A DNA stretch of 64,000 nucleotides from Bordetella trematum (GTDB lineage Bacteria; Pseudomonadota; Gammaproteobacteria; Burkholderiales; Burkholderiaceae_B). Below the pieces are notes generated by a model. It searched no databases and had not been told where the DNA came from. It was given only the letters and a program-made list of their open reading frames with translations. The position numbers were made by a program, and so were the translations under genes. The stretch lies in the NCBI RefSeq assembly GCF_900078335.1, contig NZ_FKBR01000050.1, positions 181,053 through 245,052 of the forward strand, given 5' to 3'. Shown here piece by piece: positions 1-8,971 of this stretch (its first letter is position 1; each line of letters begins with the position of its first letter).

Positions 1-476
1 GCCCACAACAGCGCCGAGCCCCAATTGGCAAGCTGAAACCAGGCAGTACGCATGCCGAACACCCCAGCGGCCATCGGCACCGTGGCGCGCAGCGGGCCGA
101 AGAAGCGGCACAGCACGATACTCAGCACACCCCAACGCTCGACATAGGCCGCCGCACGCAGCACCATATGGGGTCGCGCCTGCACCCAACGCCATGTCAT
201 CACCCGTGGGCCGGCCCAGATGCCGATGGCGAATGCCACCCAGTCGCCCAACGCCGCGCCGACCGAAATCGACAGCCAGACCGGCACGAAGCCGGCATGG
301 CTCAGATGAATGGCGGCGCCGATCGACAACAAGAGGGCCGTACCCGGGATGAACAGTGCCACCAGCGGCAACGACTTCACGAAGGCCAACGCGAACGCCA
401 GCGGCGCCAGCCATGGCCCCAGTGCGGGCAGGCTGTCGACAAGGGTGGCGTAAAAAGCGCGCAGCGATTCAAGCAT
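1..476 (-). CDS. DedA/VTT-family membrane protein, 3' end cut by window
   Basis: Reading leftward from the ATG at 476, 158 codons are visible before the window edge. The product is a polytopic inner-membrane protein of the DedA (SNARE-associated, VTT) family, thought to act in phospholipid translocation and envelope homeostasis. The sequence opens with a hydrophobic stretch, then PLVALFIPGTALLL, then the family hallmark RFFGPLRATVPMAAG around residues 122-136 (an arginine/glycine/proline loop before a reentrant helix). Family members are about 200 residues, so roughly the last quarter is missing here. The adjacent gene to the right is divergent. Family identity is confident; the transported substrate cannot be told. 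Confidence 0.85.
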   Translation of the reverse strand, partial: MLESLRAFYATLVDSLPALGPWLAPLAFALAFVKSLPLVALFIPGTALLLSIGAAIHLSHAGFVPVWLSISVGAALGDWVAFAIGIWAGPRVMTWRWVQARPHMVLRAAAYVERWGVLSIVLCRFFGPLRATVPMAAGVFGMRTAWFQLANWGSALLW

Positions 477-582
477 GAAGAGTGACCCAAGAGGCGGGGC
501 TCTACTTTACCGCCTGCACCACCCATCCACGCAGCGCCCTCCCGTCGCTACACTAACGGACCCTGCCTACCGGAACCCGACG

Positions 583-915
583 ATGAACTGGTTTATCTAT
601 CGCACCGCCCCGCTCGATGCGGGCTGGGATTTTCTGCTGACAGTGGCCGAAGCCATGGCCCTGTCCGATCAGGCGCTGGAGACCGGCCTGCTGCGCGATG
701 ACTGGCGGGCCGCGTTCGTGTCGGCCCAGGAGGCGGCCGAACGGGCAGGATGGGAGGGCGATTTCCGGGCCGAGCCACATATCCTGATGCTGCCCCAGCC
801 CGCCACGGGCGCCTTGACGCCTGGGTTTGTCTGGAAGCAGGACAACGCCGGCGCCTGCTTTGTCGCCAGCCCGATGCCCCTGCCCTGGCTGGGCGACCCC
901 TTGCCGACGCTCTAG
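583..915 (+). CDS. Small conserved hypothetical protein, 110 aa
   Basis: A 110-residue soluble protein starting MNWFIYRTAP and ending GDPLPTL. I chose the ATG at 583 because the frame further upstream looks non-coding and would run back to the start of the divergent DedA gene. The Shine-Dalgarno is weak. It is rich in Trp, Ala and Asp, with no signal peptide, membrane helix or recognised motif. It lies between a divergent DedA gene and a convergent diguanylate cyclase only 15 bases from its stop. I do not recognise the family. Coding is supported by typical codon bias and by the tight fit between its neighbours. Confidence 0.6.
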   Translation: MNWFIYRTAPLDAGWDFLLTVAEAMALSDQALETGLLRDDWRAAFVSAQEAAERAGWEGDFRAEPHILMLPQPATGALTPGFVWKQDNAGACFVASPMPLPWLGDPLPTL

Positions 916-930
916 TCCGCCACGCCCGCC

Positions 931-2526
931 TCAGCCACGCGGGCCGCTGGCCATCAACTCGTATCCATCGACAATGCCGCCCGGCGTCATGACGCTCACA
1001 CGGTTACGGCCACGCCCCTTGGCATGGTAGAGCGCGCGATCGGCGGCCTGGAGCAGGCCGTCCGTGTCGACATCGTGGTCGCGGATCCGCGCCACGCCCA
1101 GCGACAAGGTCACCGGTGTGCCGCTGTCGAGCAGCGCATGCGCCACGCTGTTGCGCAAACGCTCGGCAAACGCCGCCGCGCTCTCCACCTCGGTCTGGGG
1201 CAACACCACCAGAAACTCATCGCCGCCCAGGCGCGCCACGTAGTCGCCGGCGCGGATCTGCTCCTGCACCACCTTGCTGACTTCCCGCACCACGCGATCG
1301 CCGACCAGATGGCCGTACTGATCGTTGATCCGCTTGAAGTAGTCGATGTCGAACATCACCACCGACAGCGGTATGCCCTGTTCGCGCAGGCCTTCCAGCG
1401 CCAGCGCCAGGCCGCGCCGGTTAAGCACGCCGGTGAGCGGGTCGCTGCCGCTTTCGCGGCGCAACCGCCCGATACTGTGATCGAGCGCGGCGACCCCGCG
1501 CAGCAGCCCGCGCCGCAGGTCGGCTGCCTCGCGATACCAGCTGCGGATGCGGCGCAAGCGGCTGCCGACGTCGCGCTCCTCGATCCGGCTGGCCGCCTCG
1601 GCCAGTTGGCGCAATGGCCGGGCGATCAGATTGGAGAAAAACACGATCGCCACCACCAGCAAGGCGATGACCGGCAGCACGTACCAGAATGTGCGCCGCA
1701 TCACCTCGTCTACCCGCGCCAGCACCGAGACCGCCGGTTTCTGCACGACGATCCCCCAGCCCGTGCTCGACACCGGGGCAAAGCCACCCAGCATGTCGAC
1801 GCCGCGCCGGTTGGTGAAGCGCAAAGCCCCATGCTCGCCCCGCTTGACCGCATCGACAGCGGCATTGATGGCGCGCTCGCCTTCGCGCTCGGCCTCAGGG
1901 TGATAGATCACGATACCGCTGCGATCCACCAGATAGGCGTAGCCCGCGCTTAACTCCTTGGGCGCGCCCAGGATCGTGCGTACCGCATTGGGCGCATGCA
2001 GATAGATCGTTCCGACCAGATAGCCATTCAAGTGCTGGTCTTCACTTAAGATCGGCTGTGACAAGGCCACTTGCCAACGCCCCGAGGCGGACGAGCGGTA
2101 GGGCTCGGAGATCATGGGAGCGCGCCCCAGGTCCGCCATCATCGGCAGACCGCTGGTGACCGGCTCGCCAGTGAGCGCCGAGTCCGCCAGCACCACGCCC
2201 TGGGCATTGAGAACGCTGAGCGACTGGAACAGATCATTGACCCGATCCAGGCGCATGACCATCTGCCGCATCGGTTGGGGTTCGAGTTCGCGCTCGCTCA
2301 GGTCATTGGCCACCAGCTCCAGCAAATCGCGGCCGCGGCGCAGATAGTCATCCGTAAGCCGGGCAAGCTTGCCGGCTTCCGACTGGTTGGTCTTCAGAAC
2401 GTCATCGATCAGGACATTACGCTTGACCAGATAGGTCGCGCAGATGCTGGCCGCCAACGCCAGAAACAGAAAAAACAGATTGCTTGCCAGAATGAGGCTG
2501 CGCAACCGGAGCCGGGAAGAAAACAT
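931..2526 (-). CDS. Membrane diguanylate cyclase with Cache sensor (copy 1)
   Basis: 531 residues. Makes cyclic di-GMP from two GTP in response to an extracytoplasmic ligand. An N-terminal helix (about 12-32) and a second near 283-305 bracket a periplasmic double-Cache-like sensor. A HAMP-like linker and a C-terminal GGDEF domain follow. The catalytic loop is canonical GGDEF at residues 434-438. The product-inhibition I-site RAGD sits exactly five residues upstream (425-428), so both activity and feedback inhibition are expected. A paralogue of the same architecture lies immediately upstream on the same strand, 43 bases away, suggesting duplication. The ligand is unknown. Confidence 0.92.
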   Translation of the reverse strand: MFSSRLRLRSLILASNLFFLFLALAASICATYLVKRNVLIDDVLKTNQSEAGKLARLTDDYLRRGRDLLELVANDLSERELEPQPMRQMVMRLDRVNDLFQSLSVLNAQGVVLADSALTGEPVTSGLPMMADLGRAPMISEPYRSSASGRWQVALSQPILSEDQHLNGYLVGTIYLHAPNAVRTILGAPKELSAGYAYLVDRSGIVIYHPEAEREGERAINAAVDAVKRGEHGALRFTNRRGVDMLGGFAPVSSTGWGIVVQKPAVSVLARVDEVMRRTFWYVLPVIALLVVAIVFFSNLIARPLRQLAEAASRIEERDVGSRLRRIRSWYREAADLRRGLLRGVAALDHSIGRLRRESGSDPLTGVLNRRGLALALEGLREQGIPLSVVMFDIDYFKRINDQYGHLVGDRVVREVSKVVQEQIRAGDYVARLGGDEFLVVLPQTEVESAAAFAERLRNSVAHALLDSGTPVTLSLGVARIRDHDVDTDGLLQAADRALYHAKGRGRNRVSVMTPGGIVDGYELMASGPRG

Positions 2527-2569
2527 AGTCGGAAGGAAGCCACCAGGTGGGCCGTATCATACTGCCCAG

Positions 2570-4132
2570 CTATGTTTCTGCTTGCAGGCGGCTGCGAACC
2601 TGATTGCGGCCGGCGCGCTTGGCCTCATATAGGGCCAGATCAGCGCATTCCAGCACTTCCGTCAGCGTGCCGCCCTCGTGGGGATACATCGCCACCCCGA
2701 TGGACACCGTGCAGGCCCCGCCCGGCAACGCCTGGAACGACTCCACGGCCGCACGGATACGATCGGCCGCCTGCAACGCCTGGCCGCGCTCCGTATTGGG
2801 CAGCAGGACCACGAACTCTTCTCCGCCCAGCCTGCCCAGGATATCGCTGGCACGCGCGCGATCGCGCAGCAGCGCGGCGATGCTGCGAATGACCGTGTCC
2901 CCGGCGGCATGACCCAATTGGTCATTGATCGACTTGAAATGATCGATGTCGACCGCCAGGATGGCGATCGACTGCCCGGGCCGAGGTTCGGTCTGCAGGA
3001 TTTCGTCCAGGCCGCGACGATTGAGCAGGCCGGTCAGGGCGTCGGTCAGGCTGTCCTGGCGCAACTGATGAAACTTGGTGCCGATCTTGCGGCTGACGGC
3101 AATCAGCGCCGTCTTGAGCTGTTCGGCCTCGCGAAACCAGGCGCCCACAGTGGCCAGACGCTCGCCCACGCGCGGTTTGTCCAGATCGGCCGCCACGCCC
3201 GCCAGCTGCGCCAACGGCCGCGCGATACGGTTGGCCAACCACCAGACGCACAACAACGACAGGCACAGCCAGGGCAAGGAAGTCTGCAGGATGCCGGTCA
3301 GCAATTGCTGCGTGCGTGACAGCGACGACTCGGCCGCGCTCTGCACGATCACGCCCCACCCGGTCTCGCGCACCAGCGCATAGCCAGCCAGCATGTCCTG
3401 GCCATCGAGGCTGGTCAGGCGCTGGGCGCCCTCTTCGGCGCCCATCACCGCCCGCACGGCCCGGTTTTCTTCCAGGTTCTGCCCGATTCGACGCAAGGAC
3501 GGCTGATACAGCAGCGCTCCGCGCGCATCCACCACATAATGATTGCCGTTGCCGACCTCGCGGGATTCGCCCAGGATGTCCGACAGCGCATTGCGCTCGC
3601 TCATCGCCAGCAGGCCCACGACAAAGCCGCCGAAACGTCCATCGGCCAGAAACACCGGCTGCGACAAGGCCAGCATCCACTGCCCGGCCGACGAAAGAAA
3701 CAGATCACTGATGCGCGGCAGGCGGCTGGCCAGGGCCAGCTCCATCTCTGCCGAGCGCACGCGTCGGCCTGCGCCGCCGGGGCCATCGGGCAGCAACATG
3801 GCGACCTGGCCGCGCGCATCGACAAAGCCCACGGCATCGAACCGCCCGTTCTGATGTTTGAGTCGCTGGATCTCGGCGCGTACGCTGGCCGCGGAGGCAT
3901 CGTCGGCGCCGATCTGGCGGGCCGCATAGGACAGTTCATTGAGGCCTTCGCGCAGGAATACGTCGATGCTGCGCGCCATGCGTTGCGCCAGGCTGCGGTT
4001 ATGGTCGAGCGACTGACTCAGCTGGATATCGCGCTGCACGACGACGCTTGCATATAGCGCACCGGCCAGGGCCATCAGCAGAGACAAAATGCTCAGCCCT
4101 AAAATCAGGCCGCGTAAGTCGAGTCGACGCAT
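2570..4132 (-). CDS. Membrane diguanylate cyclase with Cache sensor (copy 2)
   Basis: 520 residues from the ATG at 4132. A longer frame to 4219 would add 29 residues ahead of the MRRLDLRGL signal-anchor start and is judged spurious. The layout matches the neighbouring cyclase: an N-terminal membrane anchor, a periplasmic Cache-type sensor, a second membrane helix near 280-300, a linker and a GGDEF domain. The catalytic loop is GGEEF at 436-440, a normal active variant. The I-site RASD lies five residues upstream. It is probably the first gene of a two-gene cyclase pair reading leftward. The two sensors are similar in layout but divergent in sequence, so different ligands or affinities are plausible (inference). 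Confidence 0.92.
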   Translation of the reverse strand: MRRLDLRGLILGLSILSLLMALAGALYASVVVQRDIQLSQSLDHNRSLAQRMARSIDVFLREGLNELSYAARQIGADDASAASVRAEIQRLKHQNGRFDAVGFVDARGQVAMLLPDGPGGAGRRVRSAEMELALASRLPRISDLFLSSAGQWMLALSQPVFLADGRFGGFVVGLLAMSERNALSDILGESREVGNGNHYVVDARGALLYQPSLRRIGQNLEENRAVRAVMGAEEGAQRLTSLDGQDMLAGYALVRETGWGVIVQSAAESSLSRTQQLLTGILQTSLPWLCLSLLCVWWLANRIARPLAQLAGVAADLDKPRVGERLATVGAWFREAEQLKTALIAVSRKIGTKFHQLRQDSLTDALTGLLNRRGLDEILQTEPRPGQSIAILAVDIDHFKSINDQLGHAAGDTVIRSIAALLRDRARASDILGRLGGEEFVVLLPNTERGQALQAADRIRAAVESFQALPGGACTVSIGVAMYPHEGGTLTEVLECADLALYEAKRAGRNQVRSRLQAET

Positions 4133-4353
4133 CACAACGAAGATCAGTGACCTAAAACAGCAGAAATGAGGAAAACTGTCGCCCTCAGTGTGGCAGATCA
4201 CCTGCTTGCATGACGCCATACCGCCCGCCGGACTGCCCGGCAGGGCTTTGCCGGCAGACGCTTGCCCGCCCTGGAAGTTACAGCCCCGGGCTTGCGTTCT
4301 GCCGGGGTTCGCAGGATAGTGGCATGGCCAAGCTGCCCGCCAGGGAGAGTAAC

Positions 4354-5199
4354 ATGAAACAAGTTATTGCCTGCATTGCAGACTCCCCACAAACCGGCGC
4401 CGTTTGCGACTACGCCATCTGGGCGGCGCGACGGCTGGATACCGATCTGGAGTTCCTGCATGTGTTGCAGCATGCCTCCGAGGCCATGCCGGTCGCCGAC
4501 CTGGGGAGCGGCATCTGGATCGGCGCGCAGGATGATCTGCTCCAGGAGCTTACCGAGCTGGACAAGCGTCGCGATGCGCTGGCGCAGGCCCACGGCGAAC
4601 AATTGCTGCAGGCCGCGCTGCAACGTGCCCGCGATCAGGGCCTGATGCGGGCCGACCAGCGCCAGCGCTGGGGCACGCTGGTCGACACCCTGCTCGAAAT
4701 CGAAGCCGACACGCGTCTCTTTGTGCTCGGCCGTCGGCGCGGCGGCCCGCCACCGCTCAGGCTGCTCGCCGACCCGCGTCTGGAGGCTGCCGTGCGCGCC
4801 CTGCGCCGCCCGGTGCTGGTGGCGCAGTCGCCCTATCGCGCTCCCGAGCGCTACATGATCGCTTTCGATGGCAGCGCGACAGCCAGCCACATGATAGAAA
4901 TGGTCAGCCGCAGCCCCTTGCTGACCGGCCTGGAATGCCACCTGGCCATGGTGGGCGAGGCCCACGCACCCGCCCTCGACGAAGCCGCTCGCATGCTGAC
5001 GCAGGCCGGATTCTCACCGCAGATCGCTCGCCTGACCGGCGAGGCCGTGCCCGCCCTGGTCAGCCATGCCCGCAGCGTGCAGGCCGATCTGCTGGTCATG
5101 GGCGCCTATGGCCACAGCCGCATCCGGCAGTGGGTGCTGGGCAGCACCACCACTGCCTTGCTTGAGCAGGCGCCCGCGCCGGTACTGATCCTGCGCTGA
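4354..5199 (+). CDS. Tandem-domain universal stress protein (UspA family)
   Basis: 281 residues; soluble cytoplasmic protein with two Usp domains in tandem, the arrangement that folds as an intramolecular dimer. The C-terminal half carries the ATP-binding signature G-x2-G-x9-G-S (GAYGHSRIRQWVLGSTT) near residues 250-266. The N-terminal half is degenerate at that site. The start at 4354 was chosen for the GGGAGAG Shine-Dalgarno just ahead of it and the standard Usp opening MKQVIACI. Usp proteins bind nucleotides and support survival under stress. No FNR-type box was seen upstream. It stands alone, divergent from the cyclase pair. Confidence 0.9.
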   Translation: MKQVIACIADSPQTGAVCDYAIWAARRLDTDLEFLHVLQHASEAMPVADLGSGIWIGAQDDLLQELTELDKRRDALAQAHGEQLLQAALQRARDQGLMRADQRQRWGTLVDTLLEIEADTRLFVLGRRRGGPPPLRLLADPRLEAAVRALRRPVLVAQSPYRAPERYMIAFDGSATASHMIEMVSRSPLLTGLECHLAMVGEAHAPALDEAARMLTQAGFSPQIARLTGEAVPALVSHARSVQADLLVMGAYGHSRIRQWVLGSTTTALLEQAPAPVLILR

Positions 5200-5218
5200 G
5201 CCCCGCCCGCAGCGCGAC

Positions 5219-5635
5219 TCAGGCGCGCTTGCCCAGCAGGCCGCCCAATGCGCCCAGCAACTGGCTGGCGTCGGGCAAGCGTGCACTCTCGGCCTTGCCA
5301 TCCGGCGCCGCCAGGTTGACCAGCCGCGGCAGCAGCACGCTCAGGCCGTCCAGCACCGAGGAGCGCTCCTGGCCGCTGCGTTCGGCCAGGCCATCGACCA
5401 GGCCCGGCTCAAGCGCCCGATCCAGGGCTGCGGGCTCGACCGGCTCCGGCTTGCCACCCAGCCAGGCCGCCACAATATTGCCCAGCCCGCCCTGCTGCAA
5501 CTGCTGCAACAGGCCGCCAATGCCGCCAGGGTACTTGCCCAGCATTTCGATCAGGGCCGGCACCAGCGCGGCGGGCCCGCCGCGGTTCGCCAGACTGCCC
5601 ACGGCGGCCGAAGCCAGGGAATCGAACAGACTCAT
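5219..5635 (-). CDS. YidB-like protein (DUF937 family)
   Basis: 138 residues from the ATG at 5635, which has a good AAGGAG Shine-Dalgarno. The opening MSLFDSLASAAVG is typical of YidB/DUF937 proteins. It is followed by glycine-rich amphipathic helices (GGIGGLLQQLQQGGLGNIVAAWLGG) and a C-terminal helix LLGALGGLLGKRA. The function of the family is not established. Proteins of this type are small, soluble and often present as single genes. It is convergent with the universal stress gene (19-base gap) and is followed upstream by a lytic transglycosylase on the same strand. Family assignment by motif style only. Confidence 0.75.
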   Translation of the reverse strand: MSLFDSLASAAVGSLANRGGPAALVPALIEMLGKYPGGIGGLLQQLQQGGLGNIVAAWLGGKPEPVEPAALDRALEPGLVDGLAERSGQERSSVLDGLSVLLPRLVNLAAPDGKAESARLPDASQLLGALGGLLGKRA

Positions 5636-5714
5636 TTCACTCTCCTTCGTACGAATAGAGGGCGAGTATAGGTTGGGCGGCGCCCCCTTCACGCCCGCGC
5701 CGGCTAAAGAATCG

Positions 5715-6929
5715 TCAAGGCTGGGCGCGCAGCGCGCGCAGCGTCTTCTGCCCTGCCCGGCCATCCTCGGGCAGGCCCAGCTCGCGCTGGACCTGTTGCA
5801 GCGCCTGACGGGTGCGGGTGCCGATCACGCCGTCAGGCTTGCCGATATCGTGGCCACGCGCCACCAGCAGCTCCTGGAGTTCGAGGCGTTCGGCACGCGA
5901 CAGGCCGGGATCGTCCGTCGGCCAGGCGCGCGCAAACGGCATCCCGCCCCTCAGGCGGTCGGACAGATGCGCAATGGCCAGCGCATAGCTTTCGGCCGCG
6001 TTGTACGAGTAAAGCGCATCGAAATTGCGGGTCACGAGAAAGGCCGGACCTTGCGGGCCTGCGGGCAGCAGCAGCCCGACAGGCGTGTCGCCTGCCGGCA
6101 AGGCCTGGCCGTCGGCGCGCTTGATGCCGCGCGCAGCCCAGGCCGACATTGCCTGCTTGTTGCGACGGCCGGCCACGCTGGTGTCCATGCCAGGGGGCAG
6201 CGTCACCTCGAAGCCCCAGGTCAGGGCCGGATTCCAGCCTGCACGCTTGAGGAAGTTGGCTGTCGAGGCCAGCGCATCGGGCACGCTGTCGACCAGATCG
6301 CGGCGGCCATCGCCGTCGAAGTCGACCGCCAGGCGCAGATAGGTCGAGGGCATGAACTGGGTCTGACCGAAAGCGCCGGCCCACGAGCCCTTCAGGCGCT
6401 CGGGCGCGACCTGCTCGTCCTGAATGATGCGCATCGTGGCCAGCAGCTCGCCGCTGAAATAACTCTGGCGACGCCCGAAGCAGCTCAGGGTGGACAGCGA
6501 GGTCAGCAAGGGGCGTCCACCCAGGTTCTGGCCAAAGTTGCTTTCCACGCCCCAGACCGCGACCACGGTGGCCGGATCGACCCCGTATTGCTGCTGGACC
6601 CGCGCCAGCACTTCCTGCCATTGGGCCATGCCCTGCTGGCCGTCGTCGATGCGCGCCTGATCCACCAGGGAGGCCATGTAGTCCCAGATCGGCGTCTTGA
6701 ATTCAGGCTGGGCATCCAGAAAGCCGATCACGTCCATGTCAGGGCGAAGGCCCTGCGTGTAGCGATCGAAATTGGCGGGCTTGACCCCCGCCTCAGGCGC
6801 CTTGGCGCGCAGCTGCACCAGGCATTGACGATAGGTATCGAGCTCGGCTGCCGTGGGTTCGGCGGCATTCGCGAGGCTGGCGGCCAGCAGCAGCGGCGCG
6901 CAAAGGGAGATCGGGATCAAGGGCTTCAT
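5715..6929 (-). CDS. Lytic murein transglycosylase (MltB family) with peptidoglycan-binding domain
   Basis: 404 residues. Cleaves the MurNAc-GlcNAc glycosidic bond of peptidoglycan, producing 1,6-anhydromuropeptides in the periplasm. A signal peptide ends near ANA-AE (residues 21-24). There is no lipobox cysteine, so the protein is expected to be soluble periplasmic. The catalytic glutamate is E129 in VWGVESNFGQ, the family signature. FGQTQFMPS and the conserved FDGDGRRDL segment follow. Residues about 345-404 form a PG_binding_1 domain (LQELLVARGHDIGKPDG...TRQALQQVQ). Length agrees with the MltB-like subfamily that carries this C-terminal module. It lies 33 bases downstream of the DUF455 gene, possibly co-transcribed. 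Confidence 0.93.
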   Translation of the reverse strand: MKPLIPISLCAPLLLAASLANAAEPTAAELDTYRQCLVQLRAKAPEAGVKPANFDRYTQGLRPDMDVIGFLDAQPEFKTPIWDYMASLVDQARIDDGQQGMAQWQEVLARVQQQYGVDPATVVAVWGVESNFGQNLGGRPLLTSLSTLSCFGRRQSYFSGELLATMRIIQDEQVAPERLKGSWAGAFGQTQFMPSTYLRLAVDFDGDGRRDLVDSVPDALASTANFLKRAGWNPALTWGFEVTLPPGMDTSVAGRRNKQAMSAWAARGIKRADGQALPAGDTPVGLLLPAGPQGPAFLVTRNFDALYSYNAAESYALAIAHLSDRLRGGMPFARAWPTDDPGLSRAERLELQELLVARGHDIGKPDGVIGTRTRQALQQVQRELGLPEDGRAGQKTLRALRAQP

Positions 6930-6962
6930 GCCGGCATTCTAAACGCCGCCCGACCCGCTGCG

Positions 6963-7766
6963 CTACGGGCCCGGCGGCGCCTGCAACGCCGCAAGTTCGG
7001 CCTCGTCGAAGCCGGCTGCGCGGCGCGCCTCGAGGTTGAAAGGCCCGCGCAGCCTGGGCGCCCCGTAGCGGCGCGAGAGTTCGGCATAGGTGATCAACGG
7101 GTCGACCCCTCGCTCGGCGCAGAAATGGCGATACCAATGGTTGCCAATCGCCACATGACCGATCTCGTCGCGCAGAATGATCTCCAGGATGGCAGCCCCC
7201 CGGGCATCGCCGGCCTGGGCCAACTTGTCGCGGATCAGCGGCGAGGCATCCAGGCCGCGCGCCTCCAGGGTGCGCGGCACCAAGGCCAGGCGCGCCAGCA
7301 GATCATCGCGGGTTCTTTGCGCCATGTCCCACAGGCCGTTATGAGCCGGGAAGTCCCCATAGGCGTGGCCCAGCGTGGCCAGATGACGGTTGAGCAGATC
7401 GAAGTGATAGGCCTCTTCGCGCGCCACCCGCAGCCAGTCGCGATAGAACGTCCCGGGCAGCCCGGCGTAGCGCCAGATGGCATCGAGCGCCAGATTGATG
7501 GCGTTGAATTCGATGTGGGCCAGCGCATGCAGCAGGGCGGCACGGCCCTGCGGGCTCTGCACCGACCGCTGCGCCACCTGCGACGGCGGCACCAGCTCGG
7601 GTTGCGCCGGACGGCCGGGCAGATCCGGCGGCTCGGCCAGCTCCTGATCCTGACCCAGCGCCAGGGTATCGTCCAGGCCCGCCACGGCGGCCAGCTTGTC
7701 CTGCCAGCTGCGCGCCGCCAGGGCCGCCCGTGCCTGGGTTCTCAGGGTCGTTGCCTGCCCTTGCAT
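6963..7766 (-). CDS. DUF455 ferritin-like protein
   Basis: 267 residues from the ATG at 7766, preceded by AAAGGAGAA. The DUF455 family adopts a ferritin-like four-helix fold. Likely metal ligands are visible as HIEFNAINLALD, REEAYHF and RDEIGHVAIGNHWY, where two ExxH motifs and paired glutamates are the signature of a di-iron or di-manganese centre. The reaction is not known for the family. A possible role in modifying tRNA or small molecules is speculation. It is divergent from the DUF482 gene with a 59-base shared promoter region, and upstream of mltB on the same strand. Confidence 0.85.
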   Translation of the reverse strand: MQGQATTLRTQARAALAARSWQDKLAAVAGLDDTLALGQDQELAEPPDLPGRPAQPELVPPSQVAQRSVQSPQGRAALLHALAHIEFNAINLALDAIWRYAGLPGTFYRDWLRVAREEAYHFDLLNRHLATLGHAYGDFPAHNGLWDMAQRTRDDLLARLALVPRTLEARGLDASPLIRDKLAQAGDARGAAILEIILRDEIGHVAIGNHWYRHFCAERGVDPLITYAELSRRYGAPRLRGPFNLEARRAAGFDEAELAALQAPPGP

Positions 7767-7825
7767 AGTGCTCTGTTCTCCTTTCTGTCGCCCCCCGGGG
7801 GGAGGCGGCACTTTATCATTGCGGC

Positions 7826-8971
7826 ATGACCGACGCTTACCGCCTGCAGGCCGACACGCCGCTGCACGATCTGGACCCCGCGCAATGGGATGCGCTGGCC
7901 GGCGACCACCCCACCCTGCGCCATGGCTATTTCTCGGCGCTGCACGACACCGCCTGCGCCAGCCCGAAGACAGGCTGGACCCCGTTTTTCCTCACGCTGC
8001 ATCGCGACACGACCCTGGCGGGCGTGGTGCCGCTGTATCTCAAGATGCATTCGCGTGGCGAGTATGTCTTCGATCAGGGCTGGGCCGATGCCTATGCGCG
8101 CCACGGCTTGCGCTACTACCCCAAGCTGCTGGCAGCCGTGCCCTTCACCCCCGTACCCGGTCCCCGGCTGCTGGCCGAGGATGACGCCGCACGCGGCCTG
8201 CTGGCGCAAGGCCTGGTGACGTTAGCCCGCCAGATCAAAGTGTCCTCACTGCACGTACTGTTCGGTGCAGATGCCGATATGGCCGCGCTGCACCAGGCCG
8301 GCTGTCTGCTGCGTCAGGGCATACAGTTTCATTGGCGCAATGCCGGCTACGCCGGTTTCGAGGACTTTCTGGGGCAGTTCCGCCACGACAAGCGCAAGAA
8401 GCTGCGCCAGGACCGCAAAAAGGTGTTCGGCCAGGGCATCCGTTTCCGGCACCTGGAGGGCGCGGCTATCGGCCCGCGCGAGCGCGAATTCTTCTACGCC
8501 TGCTACCGCAACACTTATCTGGCGCATGGCAACCTGCCTTACCTCAACCCGGAATTCTTCGAGCAACTGCAGGCCAGCCAACCGGGCGCGCTGATGATGG
8601 TGCTGGCCGAAAAGGACGGCGAACCACTGGCCTGCGCACTCAATCTGCAGTCAGCCGACACCCTCTATGGCCGTTACTGGGGCGCCACCACCTATGTGCC
8701 GGGCCTGCACTTCGAGACCTGCTACCTTCAGGCCATCGAATACTGCATCCGGCGCGGGTTGACGCGATTCGAGGGCGGCGCGCAAGGCGAACACAAGATG
8801 GCCCGCGGCCTGATGCCCACGCCGACCTGGTCGGCCCACTGGCTGGCGGATGCGCGTTTCACGGCCGCCGTGGATGATTTTCTGCAACACGAGACGGCGG
8901 CCGTCAATGAGTACCTCGACGACCTGGCCCGGCATACCCCGCTGCGCCGGGAGGATGACCAGGCGGGCTAG
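7826..8971 (+). CDS. GNAT-like acyltransferase, DUF482 (FemAB-like) family
   Basis: 381 residues. DUF482/PF04339 proteins have tandem GNAT-like folds resembling FemABX aminoacyl transferases, and are often labelled peptidoglycan biosynthesis proteins although the substrate is unproven. Recognisable landmarks are HGYFSALHDTACASPKTGW near residues 33-51, VPLYLKMHSRGEYVFDQGWADAY, FRHDKRKKLRQDRKK and the C-terminal ARGLMPTPTWSAHWL. There is no signal peptide, so it is cytoplasmic. It is divergent from DUF455 and overlaps the stop of the convergent DUF1854 gene by 4 bases. Family identity is confident, substrate unknown. Confidence 0.88.
   Translation: MTDAYRLQADTPLHDLDPAQWDALAGDHPTLRHGYFSALHDTACASPKTGWTPFFLTLHRDTTLAGVVPLYLKMHSRGEYVFDQGWADAYARHGLRYYPKLLAAVPFTPVPGPRLLAEDDAARGLLAQGLVTLARQIKVSSLHVLFGADADMAALHQAGCLLRQGIQFHWRNAGYAGFEDFLGQFRHDKRKKLRQDRKKVFGQGIRFRHLEGAAIGPREREFFYACYRNTYLAHGNLPYLNPEFFEQLQASQPGALMMVLAEKDGEPLACALNLQSADTLYGRYWGATTYVPGLHFETCYLQAIEYCIRRGLTRFEGGAQGEHKMARGLMPTPTWSAHWLADARFTAAVDDFLQHETAAVNEYLDDLARHTPLRREDDQAG

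Noticed and set aside
5229-7829. 866-codon open frame on the plus strand
   Set aside because: Antisense to the YidB-like, mltB and DUF455 genes; its Arg/Ala/Gln-rich composition is that of a GC-skew shadow, and it has no family features.
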